Below are positions 1 to 4,490 of a stretch of DNA of 5,922 nt, piece by piece. Within the stretch, counting starts at the first letter, position 1; every line of letters starts with the position of its first letter. The notes under the pieces were generated by a model, which saw nothing but the letters and a program-made list of their open reading frames with translations, was not told the origin of the DNA and did not search any database. This DNA comes from Desulfobacterales bacterium (lineage in GTDB: Bacteria > Desulfobacterota > Desulfobacteria > Desulfobacterales > RPRI01). The translations under genes and the position numbers were made by a program. The stretch covers positions 1 through 5,922 of the forward strand of contig JAGVOC010000123.1 of NCBI GenBank assembly GCA_020052975.1. Reading direction: 5' to 3'.

Positions 1-94
1 GAACAGGTATTAGGCCTGCTCCCATTGAGAACCAAACGTAATTTCTAACTGTTTTTGTTGACTGGGTTGCTTTTTCAGCCTGTTCTACTGTCAT
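1..94 (-). CDS. DUF697-like membrane protein, 5' end only (partial)
   Basis: Seen: reading leftward from an ATG at 94, 31 codons stay open to the window edge and encode MTVEQAEKATQSTKTVRNYV followed by WFSMGAGLIPV. An AGGAG ribosome binding site lies 8-9 nt upstream of the ATG (AAAGGAGAACAATA before the start), which fixes the start. Family knowledge: a charged amphipathic stretch, then an RNYV..SMGAGLIPVP-type turn into a hydrophobic segment, is how the DUF697 (YcjF-related) domain begins; the domain is a two-helix membrane region found in small stand-alone proteins and in GTPase fusions. The call rests on resemblance of about 20 residues, and the rest of the protein is outside the window. 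The gene is divergent from the radical SAM gene and shares its 190-bp control region. The cellular role is not known from the sequence. Confidence 0.62.
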   Translation of the reverse strand, partial: MTVEQAEKATQSTKTVRNYVWFSMGAGLIPV

Positions 95-170
95 TATTGT
101 TCTCCTTTCGTTTGCCAAATACTGGTACTGTTAAGTTTCCTATGCTCGCACTATCCAATAAATATATAAT

Positions 171-204
171 ATTGACAATACTAATACTTTTTGTTTTTGT
201 CAAT
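171..204. promoter_or_regulatory. Inverted repeat with minus-strand promoter of the DUF697-like gene
   Basis: ATTGACAA (171-178) and TTGTCAAT (197-204) form perfect 8-bp inverted arms 18 nt apart. On the minus strand the right arm supplies TTGACA, and 17 nt further is TATTGT, a moderate -10. The spacing suits a sigma-70 promoter reading toward the gene that starts at 94. On the plus strand the left arm is also TTGACA but is not followed by a convincing -10. The symmetry may be an operator; that part is inference. Confidence 0.4.
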
Positions 205-240
205 CATTTAGTATATTCATTTGGTATGTTCATTTGGTAT
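202..240. repeat. Three tandem 13-bp repeats in a divergent promoter region
   Basis: Three adjacent 13-mers are visible: AATCATTTAGTAT (202-214), ATTCATTTGGTAT (215-227) and GTTCATTTGGTAT (228-240). The second and third differ at one position; the first differs from the second at two. They lie between the DUF697-like and radical SAM genes. On the minus strand a perfect TTGACA -35 box (201-196 by minus reading, within TTGACAAAAAC) begins immediately beside the array, so a protein bound to the repeats would sit next to the promoter of the leftward gene. An operator role is inference; simple AT-rich slippage is the alternative. Confidence 0.55.
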
Positions 241-287
241 ATTAAATTATTGAGGAAACAACAGACAAATGATACTATTCTCCGATA

Positions 288-1661
288 ATGAAGATCAAAT
301 CAAACCATAACATTCTCTTAATAAACCCATGGATATATGATTTTGCTGCCTTCGACCTGTGGGCCAAACCAATAGGGCTTTTGTATATTGGAAGCCTTTT
401 AAGGAAGAACGGCTACAGGGTTCATTATATTGACTGTCTCGATATCCACACTCCAAATATGGGAAACGCAAACGGTATAGAACCGGCTAAGAGAAAGGCT
501 TATGGAACCGGCAGGTTCTATAAAGAGAATGTGGTCAAACCGGATTGTTTGAAGGATGTTCCTAAAAGATACAGCCGATACGGCATCACTCCTGAAATAT
601 TTCGAAAAGAGCTTAAAAATGTTCCAAAACCCACGGTAATATTGGTCACCTCCATGATGACATACTGGTATCCCGGTGTCTTTAAGGTAATAGATATAGT
701 CAAGGATATCTACCCTGAGGTTCCGGTTGTCCTTGGGGGCATTTATGCTACCCTCTGTTATTCACATGCCTCTGAGTATTTAAGGGCAGATTATATTATC
801 AGAGGAGAGGGGGAGACGGAAACCTTAAAATTGGTAGGTGAACTTACAGGGAACAGATTCGAATACCTGAGATCAAGTGATGGGTTAGACTCTCTTCCAT
901 ATCCTGCATTCGATCTCATGCCGGATCTGGACTATGTGTGTATTCTGACCTCCAGGGGCTGCCCGTTTTCATGCACTTATTGTGCCTCCCATGTCATTTA
1001 TAAAGGGTTTAGACGCAGAGACCCTATTTGCGTAGCAGATGAAATACAATTTTGGGGGGAGAGGTACGGGGTAAAAGAATTTGCATTTTACGACGATGCC
1101 CTTATGTCAGATCCAGAGAAGAATATTGAGATTATCCTGAAAGAGATATTGAGAAGAAAGATATTGTGCAACTTTCACACACCCAATGGGATACACATAA
1201 GATTTATGACCAGGGAACTCTGCGGATTGATGTATGAGGCGGGTTTCAAGACAATACGACTGGGGCTTGAGACATCAGATGTAAAGAGACAGCGCTCTAC
1301 CGGTAACAAGACTACAAACAGAGAGTTTGAACAGTCAGTTTCAAACTTAAGAGAAGCAGGGTTCTTGCCCGGAGAGATTGGTGTATATATCCTGATCGGG
1401 CTCCCCGGTCAGAAACCGGAAGAAGTGGAAGATACTATCAGATTTGTCTTGGGGGCGGGAGCAAAACCCATTCTTGCCGAATATTCTCCCATCCCTCAAA
1501 CTGCCCTCTGGGGAGATGCTGTTGAGGAATCGAGATTCGATATAGCCAGAGAGCCCCTGTTTCACAACAATTCTCTTGTACCTTTCAGATCAAAGCACTT
1601 TTCTTTAGAAACCTATAACGAACTCAAACAGATGACCCGCCAGGCAGTCTCAACGCTGTAG
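288..1661 (+). CDS. B12-binding-domain radical SAM protein
   Basis: 457 residues, a usual length for class B radical SAM proteins. Residues about 8-180 look like the N-terminal Rossmann-type cobalamin-binding domain: NILLINPW, then PIGLLYIGSLLRKNGYRV, VILVTSMMTYWYPG and the VPVVLGG...ADYIIRGEGE strand-turn typical of it. The radical SAM core follows with C225-x3-C229-x2-C232 inside TSRGCPFSCTYC, which ligates the 4Fe-4S cluster that cleaves S-adenosylmethionine. FAFYDDAL (265-272), TIRLGLETS (322-330) and ILIGLPGQ (368-375) are the expected later strands, including the GxxES-like and GLPG motifs. Related enzymes methylate or rearrange unactivated carbons, but the substrate cannot be read from this sequence. 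No canonical DxHxxG cobalamin motif is present, which is common in this class. The start ATG at 288 has no good Shine-Dalgarno; an in-frame stop at 270 excludes a longer form. It is the only plus-strand gene, so its operon partners, if any, are not here. Confidence 0.9.
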   Translation: MKIKSNHNILLINPWIYDFAAFDLWAKPIGLLYIGSLLRKNGYRVHYIDCLDIHTPNMGNANGIEPAKRKAYGTGRFYKENVVKPDCLKDVPKRYSRYGITPEIFRKELKNVPKPTVILVTSMMTYWYPGVFKVIDIVKDIYPEVPVVLGGIYATLCYSHASEYLRADYIIRGEGETETLKLVGELTGNRFEYLRSSDGLDSLPYPAFDLMPDLDYVCILTSRGCPFSCTYCASHVIYKGFRRRDPICVADEIQFWGERYGVKEFAFYDDALMSDPEKNIEIILKEILRRKILCNFHTPNGIHIRFMTRELCGLMYEAGFKTIRLGLETSDVKRQRSTGNKTTNREFEQSVSNLREAGFLPGEIGVYILIGLPGQKPEEVEDTIRFVLGAGAKPILAEYSPIPQTALWGDAVEESRFDIAREPLFHNNSLVPFRSKHFSLETYNELKQMTRQAVSTL

Positions 1662-1677
1662 TTAAGCAAGTATTATC

Positions 1678-1959
1678 CTACATCGAATACGAGTCAAACA
1701 TCCTGCATTCCATTTCTCCTTCAATTTTAGCAATTACCTCCACGAAAGGTTTTAAGGGAGAATGGCTCAGCTTATTTTTTAACAGTTCGTCTATTTGGAA
1801 AATCCCTGCAGAATTAGAAATCTTAATTTCAATGCATACCGGTTTGTTTTCACCTTTTTTAATATTTTTACCTGCCGAACGATGGAAGTCAAGGGCGGCT
1901 TTTTTACGTCTGTACCAGTGACAGATTATGAATTTCCCTTTTTTGTTAATATTTTTATG
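1678..1959 (-). pseudogene. Unrecognised CDS fragment without a usual start codon
   Basis: A minus-strand frame stays open for 93 codons from 1959 to a TAG at 1680-1678 and reads like real protein: ICHWYRRKKAALDFHRSAGK, then ENKPVCIEIKISNSAGIFQI, then DELLKNKLSHSPLKPFVEVI and AKIEGEMECRMFDSYSM. It contains no ATG, GTG or TTG except two ATGs near the end; only ATT codons could start it. It overlaps the last 34 bases of the nucleotidyltransferase gene in another frame and ends 16 nt from the convergent radical SAM stop. I do not recognise the family. Mixed charged, aromatic and aliphatic content and a plausible beta-strand/helix pattern argue against chance in AT-rich DNA. Most likely it is the 3' part of a gene whose beginning was lost when the nucleotidyltransferase module arrived; a real gene with an ATT start is the alternative. 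Confidence 0.42.
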
Positions 1960-2378
1960 TCAAGTTCATCCTTTTCTCTTCCTGTCGCCATTTTATTTCT
2001 GAGTAACTTTTCTAAAGATATAACGGGTATTTTTAAACCTTCAATTTCAACATTAATTTTATCTTTATCAGCTTCTTCATATGTAACACCGTCAATCTTC
2101 GTGATGATGTCAATTCTACGAGGAATCACACCGATCTGGAAAATGATTCCTTCAGTTGAAAATTCATCAATTCGAATTTGATCAATAGGAGCGCCGAATC
2201 GTGCTAATGCTTTATATAATTTCTTTGAATTTATATTATTTGGTTTTACCCAAATATCGATATCCCCGGTAGCTCTAGGGTATCCATGAGTTCCTAAAGC
2301 ATATGCACCTACTATCATGAAATCAACTTGTTCTTCTAATAATAGTTGCAACATCTCTTTGTAATCTTCGTTTAACAT
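1926..2378 (-). CDS. MNT-like nucleotidyltransferase (possible toxin-antitoxin or defence component)
   Basis: 150 residues with the minimal nucleotidyltransferase fold signature. VGAYALGTHG (23-32) corresponds to the G[GSA]-x-AL nucleotide-binding turn, RATGDIDIWV (35-44) holds the metal-binding Asp pair D39 and D41, and RRIDIIT (87-93) supplies the third acidic residue D90. The C-terminal SLEKLLRNKMATGREKDELD is the helix usual in DUF6036/AbiEii-like nucleotidyltransferases. Such proteins transfer a nucleotide to a protein or tRNA target and often belong to toxin-antitoxin or abortive-infection pairs; the target here is unknown. The ATG at 2378 is preceded by GAGAGGG with 5-6 nt spacing, a good ribosome binding site. 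The start lies inside the 3' end of the small upstream gene (56-bp overlap), implying translational coupling. All three catalytic carboxylates are present, so it should be active. Confidence 0.8.
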   Translation of the reverse strand: MLNEDYKEMLQLLLEEQVDFMIVGAYALGTHGYPRATGDIDIWVKPNNINSKKLYKALARFGAPIDQIRIDEFSTEGIIFQIGVIPRRIDIITKIDGVTYEEADKDKINVEIEGLKIPVISLEKLLRNKMATGREKDELDIKILTKKGNS

Positions 2379-2520
2379 CTTGCCCTCTCACAAATGACCA
2401 ATTATCCTTCGTAATTTCCCAAATCATTGAGATTAATTCATTCTTTTCCGCTTGAACATGTTCATCGTCTACTTCTTCGCCCATATTAATTTTCTTTACC
2501 AATTTTCTGTGCATGTTCAT
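2323..2520 (-). CDS. Small basic protein encoded with the nucleotidyltransferase
   Basis: About 65 residues. The strongest part is AEKNELISMIWEITKDNWSF followed by VRGQDVKRRLQRDVATIIRR: a W-x(7)-W helix pattern and an Arg-rich tail. Small proteins with a similar WEITKDxWSF...RLQRDV ending are, as far as I recall, found directly upstream of this type of nucleotidyltransferase; no characterised function is known to me. The start is uncertain. ATG 2520 has GGAG 10 nt upstream, TTG 2526 has the same GGAG at 4 nt, and ATG 2484 (giving MGEEVDDEH...) overlaps the stop of the small frame further upstream as TAATATG. The 3' end overlaps the nucleotidyltransferase gene by 56 bp. It may be the cognate partner of the enzyme; this is inference. 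Confidence 0.55.
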   Translation of the reverse strand: MNMHRKLVKKINMGEEVDDEHVQAEKNELISMIWEITKDNWSFVRGQDVKRRLQRDVATIIRRTS

Positions 2521-2602
2521 TTTCAAATTTCTCCAGTGTCTTATTTAAAACGACAAATTCAGATGTGCGACCCGCGATGCAGACTATCGTAAAAACCCTC
2601 AT
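2486..2602 (-). CDS. Possible 38-residue small ORF or gene remnant
   Basis: An ATG at 2602, inside a REP-like palindrome, opens a 38-codon minus-strand frame whose second half looks coded: RTSEFVVLNKTLEKFENEHA then QKIGKEN. Its TAA (2488-2486) sits immediately before ATG 2484 of the next frame. A helix-forming LNKTLEKFENEHAQKIG end is plausible for the C-terminus of a small antitoxin-like protein cut off by the palindrome cluster. It is too short to identify and could be chance. Confidence 0.25.
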   Translation of the reverse strand: MRVFTIVCIAGRTSEFVVLNKTLEKFENEHAQKIGKEN

Positions 2603-2692
2603 GCCCCGTGGGGCACCACGAAGCATGAAAATAAGGTTTTATTTTCGTACTAACTCCCCCATGCCCCACGGGGCATGGGGGGTTAGTACGAA
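2596..2692. repeat. REP-like pair of inverted palindromes plus an A/T hairpin
   Basis: Three structures are packed together. The right one (2644-2692) is a near-perfect palindrome: TTCGTACTAAC at its left end pairs with GTTAGTACGAA at its right end, C/G runs follow with one bulged base, and CATGCCCCACGGGGCATG forms the tip. The left one (2596-2615) repeats the tip in the opposite orientation, CCCTCATGCCCCGTGGGGCA, matching the right copy at 19 of 20 bases on the other strand. Between them GAAAATAA (2627-2634) and TTATTTTC (2639-2646) form an 8-bp stem with a 4-nt loop. Two inverted REP-like units around a short spacer resemble a REPIN. The cluster begins 4 nt after the stop of the antitoxin gene. 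Neither strand has a clear U-run after the GC stem, so it is not a typical terminator. Confidence 0.7.
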
Positions 2693-2696
2693 GCCG

Positions 2697-3026
2697 TCAA
2701 TCTTTTAATTGATCAACAGATAAGCCCATTGCTTTGGCTAATTTTTCAAGTGTAGCAGTTCTTAATGTATTTTCGGTATTTTCCATTTGTGACAAGGCTG
2801 CCTGAGTAATACCCGCTTTCTTTGCAATTTCTGATTGGGTGATCCCAAGGTATGTACGCCATGCTTTTACAAGGTTCATTCCTTTTTTAATGACAAGCCC
2901 AACGACTTCATGAGGTATTGTGACATCTTCTGAAGGTAATAATTTAATATATTCATCATAGGGTATAACCGCAAAGACAGGCTTACCATCTTGTTCAATA
3001 TATTGGATATTAGTAGGTATTTTCAT
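2697..3026 (-). CDS. XRE-family antitoxin with Phd/YefM-like N-terminus
   Basis: 109 residues in two parts. Residues 7-30, IQYIEQDGKPVFAVIPYDEY and IKLL, resemble the strand-rich start of Phd/YefM-type antitoxins. Residues about 55-107 are a helix-turn-helix of the XRE/Cro type: WRTYLGITQSEIAKKAGITQ AALSQMEN..., with the recognition helix around 74-83, then LEKLAKAMGLSVDQL. Family knowledge: such proteins neutralise a RelE/HigB toxin encoded beside them and repress their own operon. The ATG at 3026 has AGGAGGT 11 nt upstream (3045-3037 region) and overlaps the last 17 bases of the toxin gene, so the pair is translationally coupled with the toxin first, as in higBA-type loci. The gene is followed within 4 nt by the palindrome cluster. 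Confidence 0.85.
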   Translation of the reverse strand: MKIPTNIQYIEQDGKPVFAVIPYDEYIKLLPSEDVTIPHEVVGLVIKKGMNLVKAWRTYLGITQSEIAKKAGITQAALSQMENTENTLRTATLEKLAKAMGLSVDQLKD

Positions 3027-3258
3027 TTCTAATCTTGACCTCCTCTATGTATAGAATTTCAAATGATTCAGTAAAGAAAACTCTCCAACGGCCAACTCGA
3101 AGTCTAAATTCATCTCGATCTTTCAATTTCTTTACATTTGAGCAATTTGGAAAATTTTTCAAATCATCAACAGCATCATAAATTGTCTCTCTTGTGTGAT
3201 AATCTTTAATTTTCCGTAATTGTTTGAGAGCCTTTGGTCTCCATTTAATATTCTTAAT
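3010..3258 (-). CDS. RelE/ParE-family mRNA interferase toxin with probable ATT start
   Basis: The frame gives 82 residues if read from ATT at 3258: (M)KNIKWRPKALKQLRKIKDY, HTRETIYDAVDDLKNFPN, then NVKKLKDRDEFRLRVGRWRV and FFTESFEILYIEEVKIRNEN TY. WRPKALKQLRKI, the VKKLK...FRLRVGRWRVFF strand block and a C-terminal VKIRNENTY are the RelE/HigB fold order. Basic residues K43, K44, K46, R52, R54, R57 and R59 and the C-terminal Tyr fit ribosome-dependent mRNA cleavage by this family. The length is normal and there is no internal stop. No ATG, GTG or TTG exists in frame before residue 30; an in-frame TAA lies at 3276-3274. ATT aligns with where homologues begin (MKxIxWxPKALKQL). Either ATT initiates, perhaps on a leaderless message, or the ATG was lost and the toxin is silent. 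Confidence 0.75.
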   Translation of the reverse strand: MKNIKWRPKALKQLRKIKDYHTRETIYDAVDDLKNFPNCSNVKKLKDRDEFRLRVGRWRVFFTESFEILYIEEVKIRNENTY

Positions 3259-3264
3259 AGAAGA

Positions 3265-3306
3265 AAGATAAACTTATAATATAAGCATGTCAAGTATAAT
3301 TATAAG
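3265..3306 (-). promoter_or_regulatory. Promoter and candidate operator of the RelE/XRE operon
   Basis: On the minus strand a perfect TTGACA (3293-3288) is followed after 17 nt by TATCTT (3270-3265). The expected transcription start, seven bases on, is 3258, the A of the ATT that best starts the toxin, so the message may be leaderless. CTTATAAT (3273-3280) and ATTATAAG (3299-3306) form perfect 8-bp inverted arms around the -35 box, a suitable operator for the XRE antitoxin. Promoter boxes and arms are seen; repression and the start site are inferred. Confidence 0.6.
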
Positions 3307-3320
3307 TAATCAATAAATAA

Positions 3321-3389
3321 AATTTACCGCTAACAATTAATATAAGTATTACCTATTTTCTTCCCGGTAATGAACTTAGCCGGTAAATT
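3321..3389. repeat. Long imperfect inverted repeat, intergenic
   Basis: AATTTACCGCTAA (3321-3333) pairs with TTAGCCGGTAAATT (3376-3389) over 13 bp with one bulged C. Inside it ATTACC (3348-3353) pairs with GGTAAT (3366-3371). The 69-bp structure has asymmetric internal loops. It lies upstream of the RelE/XRE promoter and overlaps no gene. The GCTAAC/TTAGC ends recall attC simple sites, but the spacing does not fit the other three sites, so I do not call it one. Confidence 0.45.
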
Positions 3390-3610
3390 GGAGACGATTA
3401 TATAATGATTTACTTTGAAATTCAACTATTATTGTGGAAACAATACCGAAAATGTGTTTATTATCACAAAGCAGATAATACCCATAAAATAGTTTTTTTG
3501 ACATGAAACATGTCTAAGAAGCGAATGGACTGTCCTATCTATCTGTAGACTTAAGATGGACAGAACTATGAAGGGTAGGAAAAGGGTTACGTACCCTTTT
3601 ATCCGCCGCA
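3390..3610. other. Gene-free stretch with three small hairpins
   Basis: No credible coding frame is seen here on either strand. Visible structures are GACATG-AAA-CATGTC (3500-3514); CTGTCC-T-ATCT (3530-3540) pairing with AGATGGACAG (3554-3563) around one bulged T; and AAAAGGGT-TACGT-ACCCTTTT (3580-3600 region). The last could weakly terminate leftward or rightward transcripts, but a clear U-run is missing. The region separates the presumed end of the cassette array from the RelE/XRE operon. Confidence 0.4.
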
Positions 3611-3637
3611 ATGGCACGACGCGAAGCGTCGGGCCAT
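3611..3637. repeat. GC-rich hairpin abutting the last attC-like site
   Basis: ATGGCACGACGC (3611-3622) and GCGTCGGGCCAT (3626-3637) form 12-bp arms with a single mismatch and a GAA loop. The right arm is the degenerate R' box of the attC-like site at 3631-3696, so the two structures share seven bases. It could terminate the transcript of the transporter cassette (about 70 nt after its stop) or be a remnant of a further recombination site. Confidence 0.5.
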
Positions 3638-3696
3638 CGATAAGCTGAGCCGGAGCAGCCCATGGGGTCGCGATAGGCTCTAGCGCCGGGTTATAC
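3631..3696 (-). other. attC: attC-like recombination site (attC3), 66 bp
   Basis: Read on the minus strand: R'' GTATAAC (3696-3690), 5-nt spacer CCGGC, L'' GCTAGAGC (3684-3677), loop, L' GCTCAGC (3650-3644), 6-nt spacer TTATCG, R' position ATGGCCC (3637-3631). L'' pairs with L' as GCT(A)GAGC/GCTCAGC, leaving the fourth base unpaired, the extrahelical-base arrangement of integron attC sites. The site begins 3 nt after the transporter stop codon. The R' box lacks the GTT core, so the site is degenerate or the array ends here. Geometry is seen; recombination competence is inference. Confidence 0.62.
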
Positions 3697-4367
3697 CTTT
3701 TAGTGGCAGTCTTCGCAAACCTCACCACGCAAACCTTCAAAACCCTCGCGCGCGATAATTGGCGCCATGATTAGTGCTGCCACGGGGTCAGCCCACCACC
3801 AGCCCAAAAGTGCGTTTAGTGCAAGACCTCCAAGAAGAATAGCCGAAAGATAAGCGCAAATATCAGTCTGACGCGAGTCTGCCATCATGGCGCGGCTTTC
3901 CAGGTTTGATGCCGACTGGCGTTTTGCGCGAGCGAGGAGCGGCATGATTATAAGCGAGACGATAGCTAACCCAATACCAACGAAGCTGGTTTCTGGCGAC
4001 TCATGAGTAAGAAGAGACTTGATGGCTTCAAAAGCGACATATGCCGCAAGGATAAGAAAGCTAATACCCACAAGCTTGAGGGCGATCTTTTCGCGGCTCT
4101 CTTCGTGAACGGGAGAGAAAAGTCGCCAGAGAAGCACGGAGCCGGAAAGACTTTCAATAAGAGAATCAACTCCGAATCCTACCAATGCAATACTACCGGC
4201 AAACCATCCGGCTCCGATAGCTACACCTGCTTCCACTATATTCCAGCCAATGGTAAAGTATTCAAGCTTTCGACCCTGTTTCAAATGCTTTGTGCGCTCA
4301 GCGGAAGAGCAAGAAGAACACTCATTATGATCAGTCATACGTTTCTTTCATTATTGAGATGGAATAA
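3637..4367 (-). mobile_element. Integron gene cassette carrying the cation-efflux gene
   Basis: The cassette is bounded by the R' position of attC2 upstream and of attC3 downstream. Its 5' end reads TTATTCC (4367-4361); the reverse complement of the R'' region of its own attC3 is GTTATACC, which agrees at six of the seven bases after the G. That match is expected because the two ends form one attC in the excised circle. The single gene nearly fills the 731-bp unit, leaves 22 nt of leader and has no visible promoter of its own. It is visibly more GC-rich than the genes around it, consistent with independent origin. Confidence 0.6.
3700..4338 (-). CDS. Small cation-efflux (CDF-type) membrane transporter
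   Basis: 212 residues. Hydrophobic segments lie at about 28-46, 48-70, 87-107, 117-137, 160-181 and 183-197, the six-helix layout of cation diffusion facilitators. GFGVDSLIESLSG (54-66) is the helix 2 metal-site motif with D58, and MMADSRQTDICAYLS (151-165) with D154 is the helix 5 counterpart; WWADP (181-185) follows as in the same subfamily. Such proteins exchange protons for divalent metal ions across the inner membrane; the metal is not predictable here. The usual C-terminal cytoplasmic metal-sensing domain is absent. Instead both ends are cysteine-rich: C7/C10 (ECSSCSS) and C208/C211-H212 (VCEDCH), which could bind metal. The ATG at 4338 has only a weak AAAGAAA in front; a six-codon frame starting at 4351 ends across this ATG and may couple translation. 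It is the only gene of its cassette and depends on upstream transcription. Confidence 0.85.
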   Translation of the reverse strand: MTDHNECSSCSSAERTKHLKQGRKLEYFTIGWNIVEAGVAIGAGWFAGSIALVGFGVDSLIESLSGSVLLWRLFSPVHEESREKIALKLVGISFLILAAYVAFEAIKSLLTHESPETSFVGIGLAIVSLIIMPLLARAKRQSASNLESRAMMADSRQTDICAYLSAILLGGLALNALLGWWWADPVAALIMAPIIAREGFEGLRGEVCEDCH

Positions 4368-4490
4368 TGCCCTAACTAACTTGTGGGCGGGCTATAACCC
4401 AAGAAAGTTCTTTGAAAAAATATTTGTCGCAAATATCAGAAGATCAAAAGGGCACTTATATAGCCCATCAAGTTCAGTGAGAGGTTATCG
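4362..4490 (-). other. attC: attC-like recombination site (attC2), 129 bp
   Basis: On the minus strand: R'' CGATAAC (4490-4484, containing the TAA stop of the PIN gene), 5-nt spacer CTCTC, L'' ACTGAACT (4478-4471), long variable loop, L' AGTTAGT (4381-4375), 6-nt spacer TAGGGC, R' ATTATTC (4368-4362). L'' and L' pair as ACT(G)AACT/AGTTAGT with the fourth base unpaired. The stem continues inward with TTG/CAA and GGGCTATA (4466-4459) with TATAGCCC (4396-4389 region). The crossover base, normally G of GTT, is A. Length and spacings are within the range known for attC (about 57-141 bp). Confidence 0.7.

Noticed and set aside
55..288. Plus-strand 77-codon frame with a hydrophobic stretch, ending in TAATG at the radical SAM start
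   Set aside because: Its first part is antisense to the DUF697-like gene and the rest is AT-rich intergenic DNA that translates to hydrophobic residues by composition. It starts at TTG with no ribosome binding site.
269..310. 13-codon frame with GAGGA upstream that overlaps the radical SAM start
   Set aside because: Could be a leader peptide, but it is too short to support without conservation.
518..703. Minus-strand frames inside the radical SAM gene (also 1347-1565)
   Set aside because: Antisense shadows of a well-supported gene with no recognisable motifs.
1795..2181. Plus-strand 128-codon frame
   Set aside because: Antisense to the nucleotidyltransferase and the unrecognised fragment; low-complexity F/S/I content.
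2644..2692. Palindrome with TACTAAC ... GTTAGTA ends read as a fourth attC
   Set aside because: The ends and the 5/6-nt spacings are suggestive, but the R''-to-R' distance is only about 41 bp, the spacers pair completely, the L'' bulge is missing, and no TTAGTACG cassette start lies upstream of the RelE gene.
3631..3650. ATCGATAAGCT resembling a cloning polylinker
   Set aside because: Only 11 bases match and the surrounding sequence fits the attC-like structure; no other vector sequence is present.
3429..3740. Minus-strand 103-codon frame across the transporter end, attC3 and the hairpin region
   Set aside because: It runs through the attC-like site and palindromes, overlaps the transporter 3' end in another frame and has no protein-like pattern.
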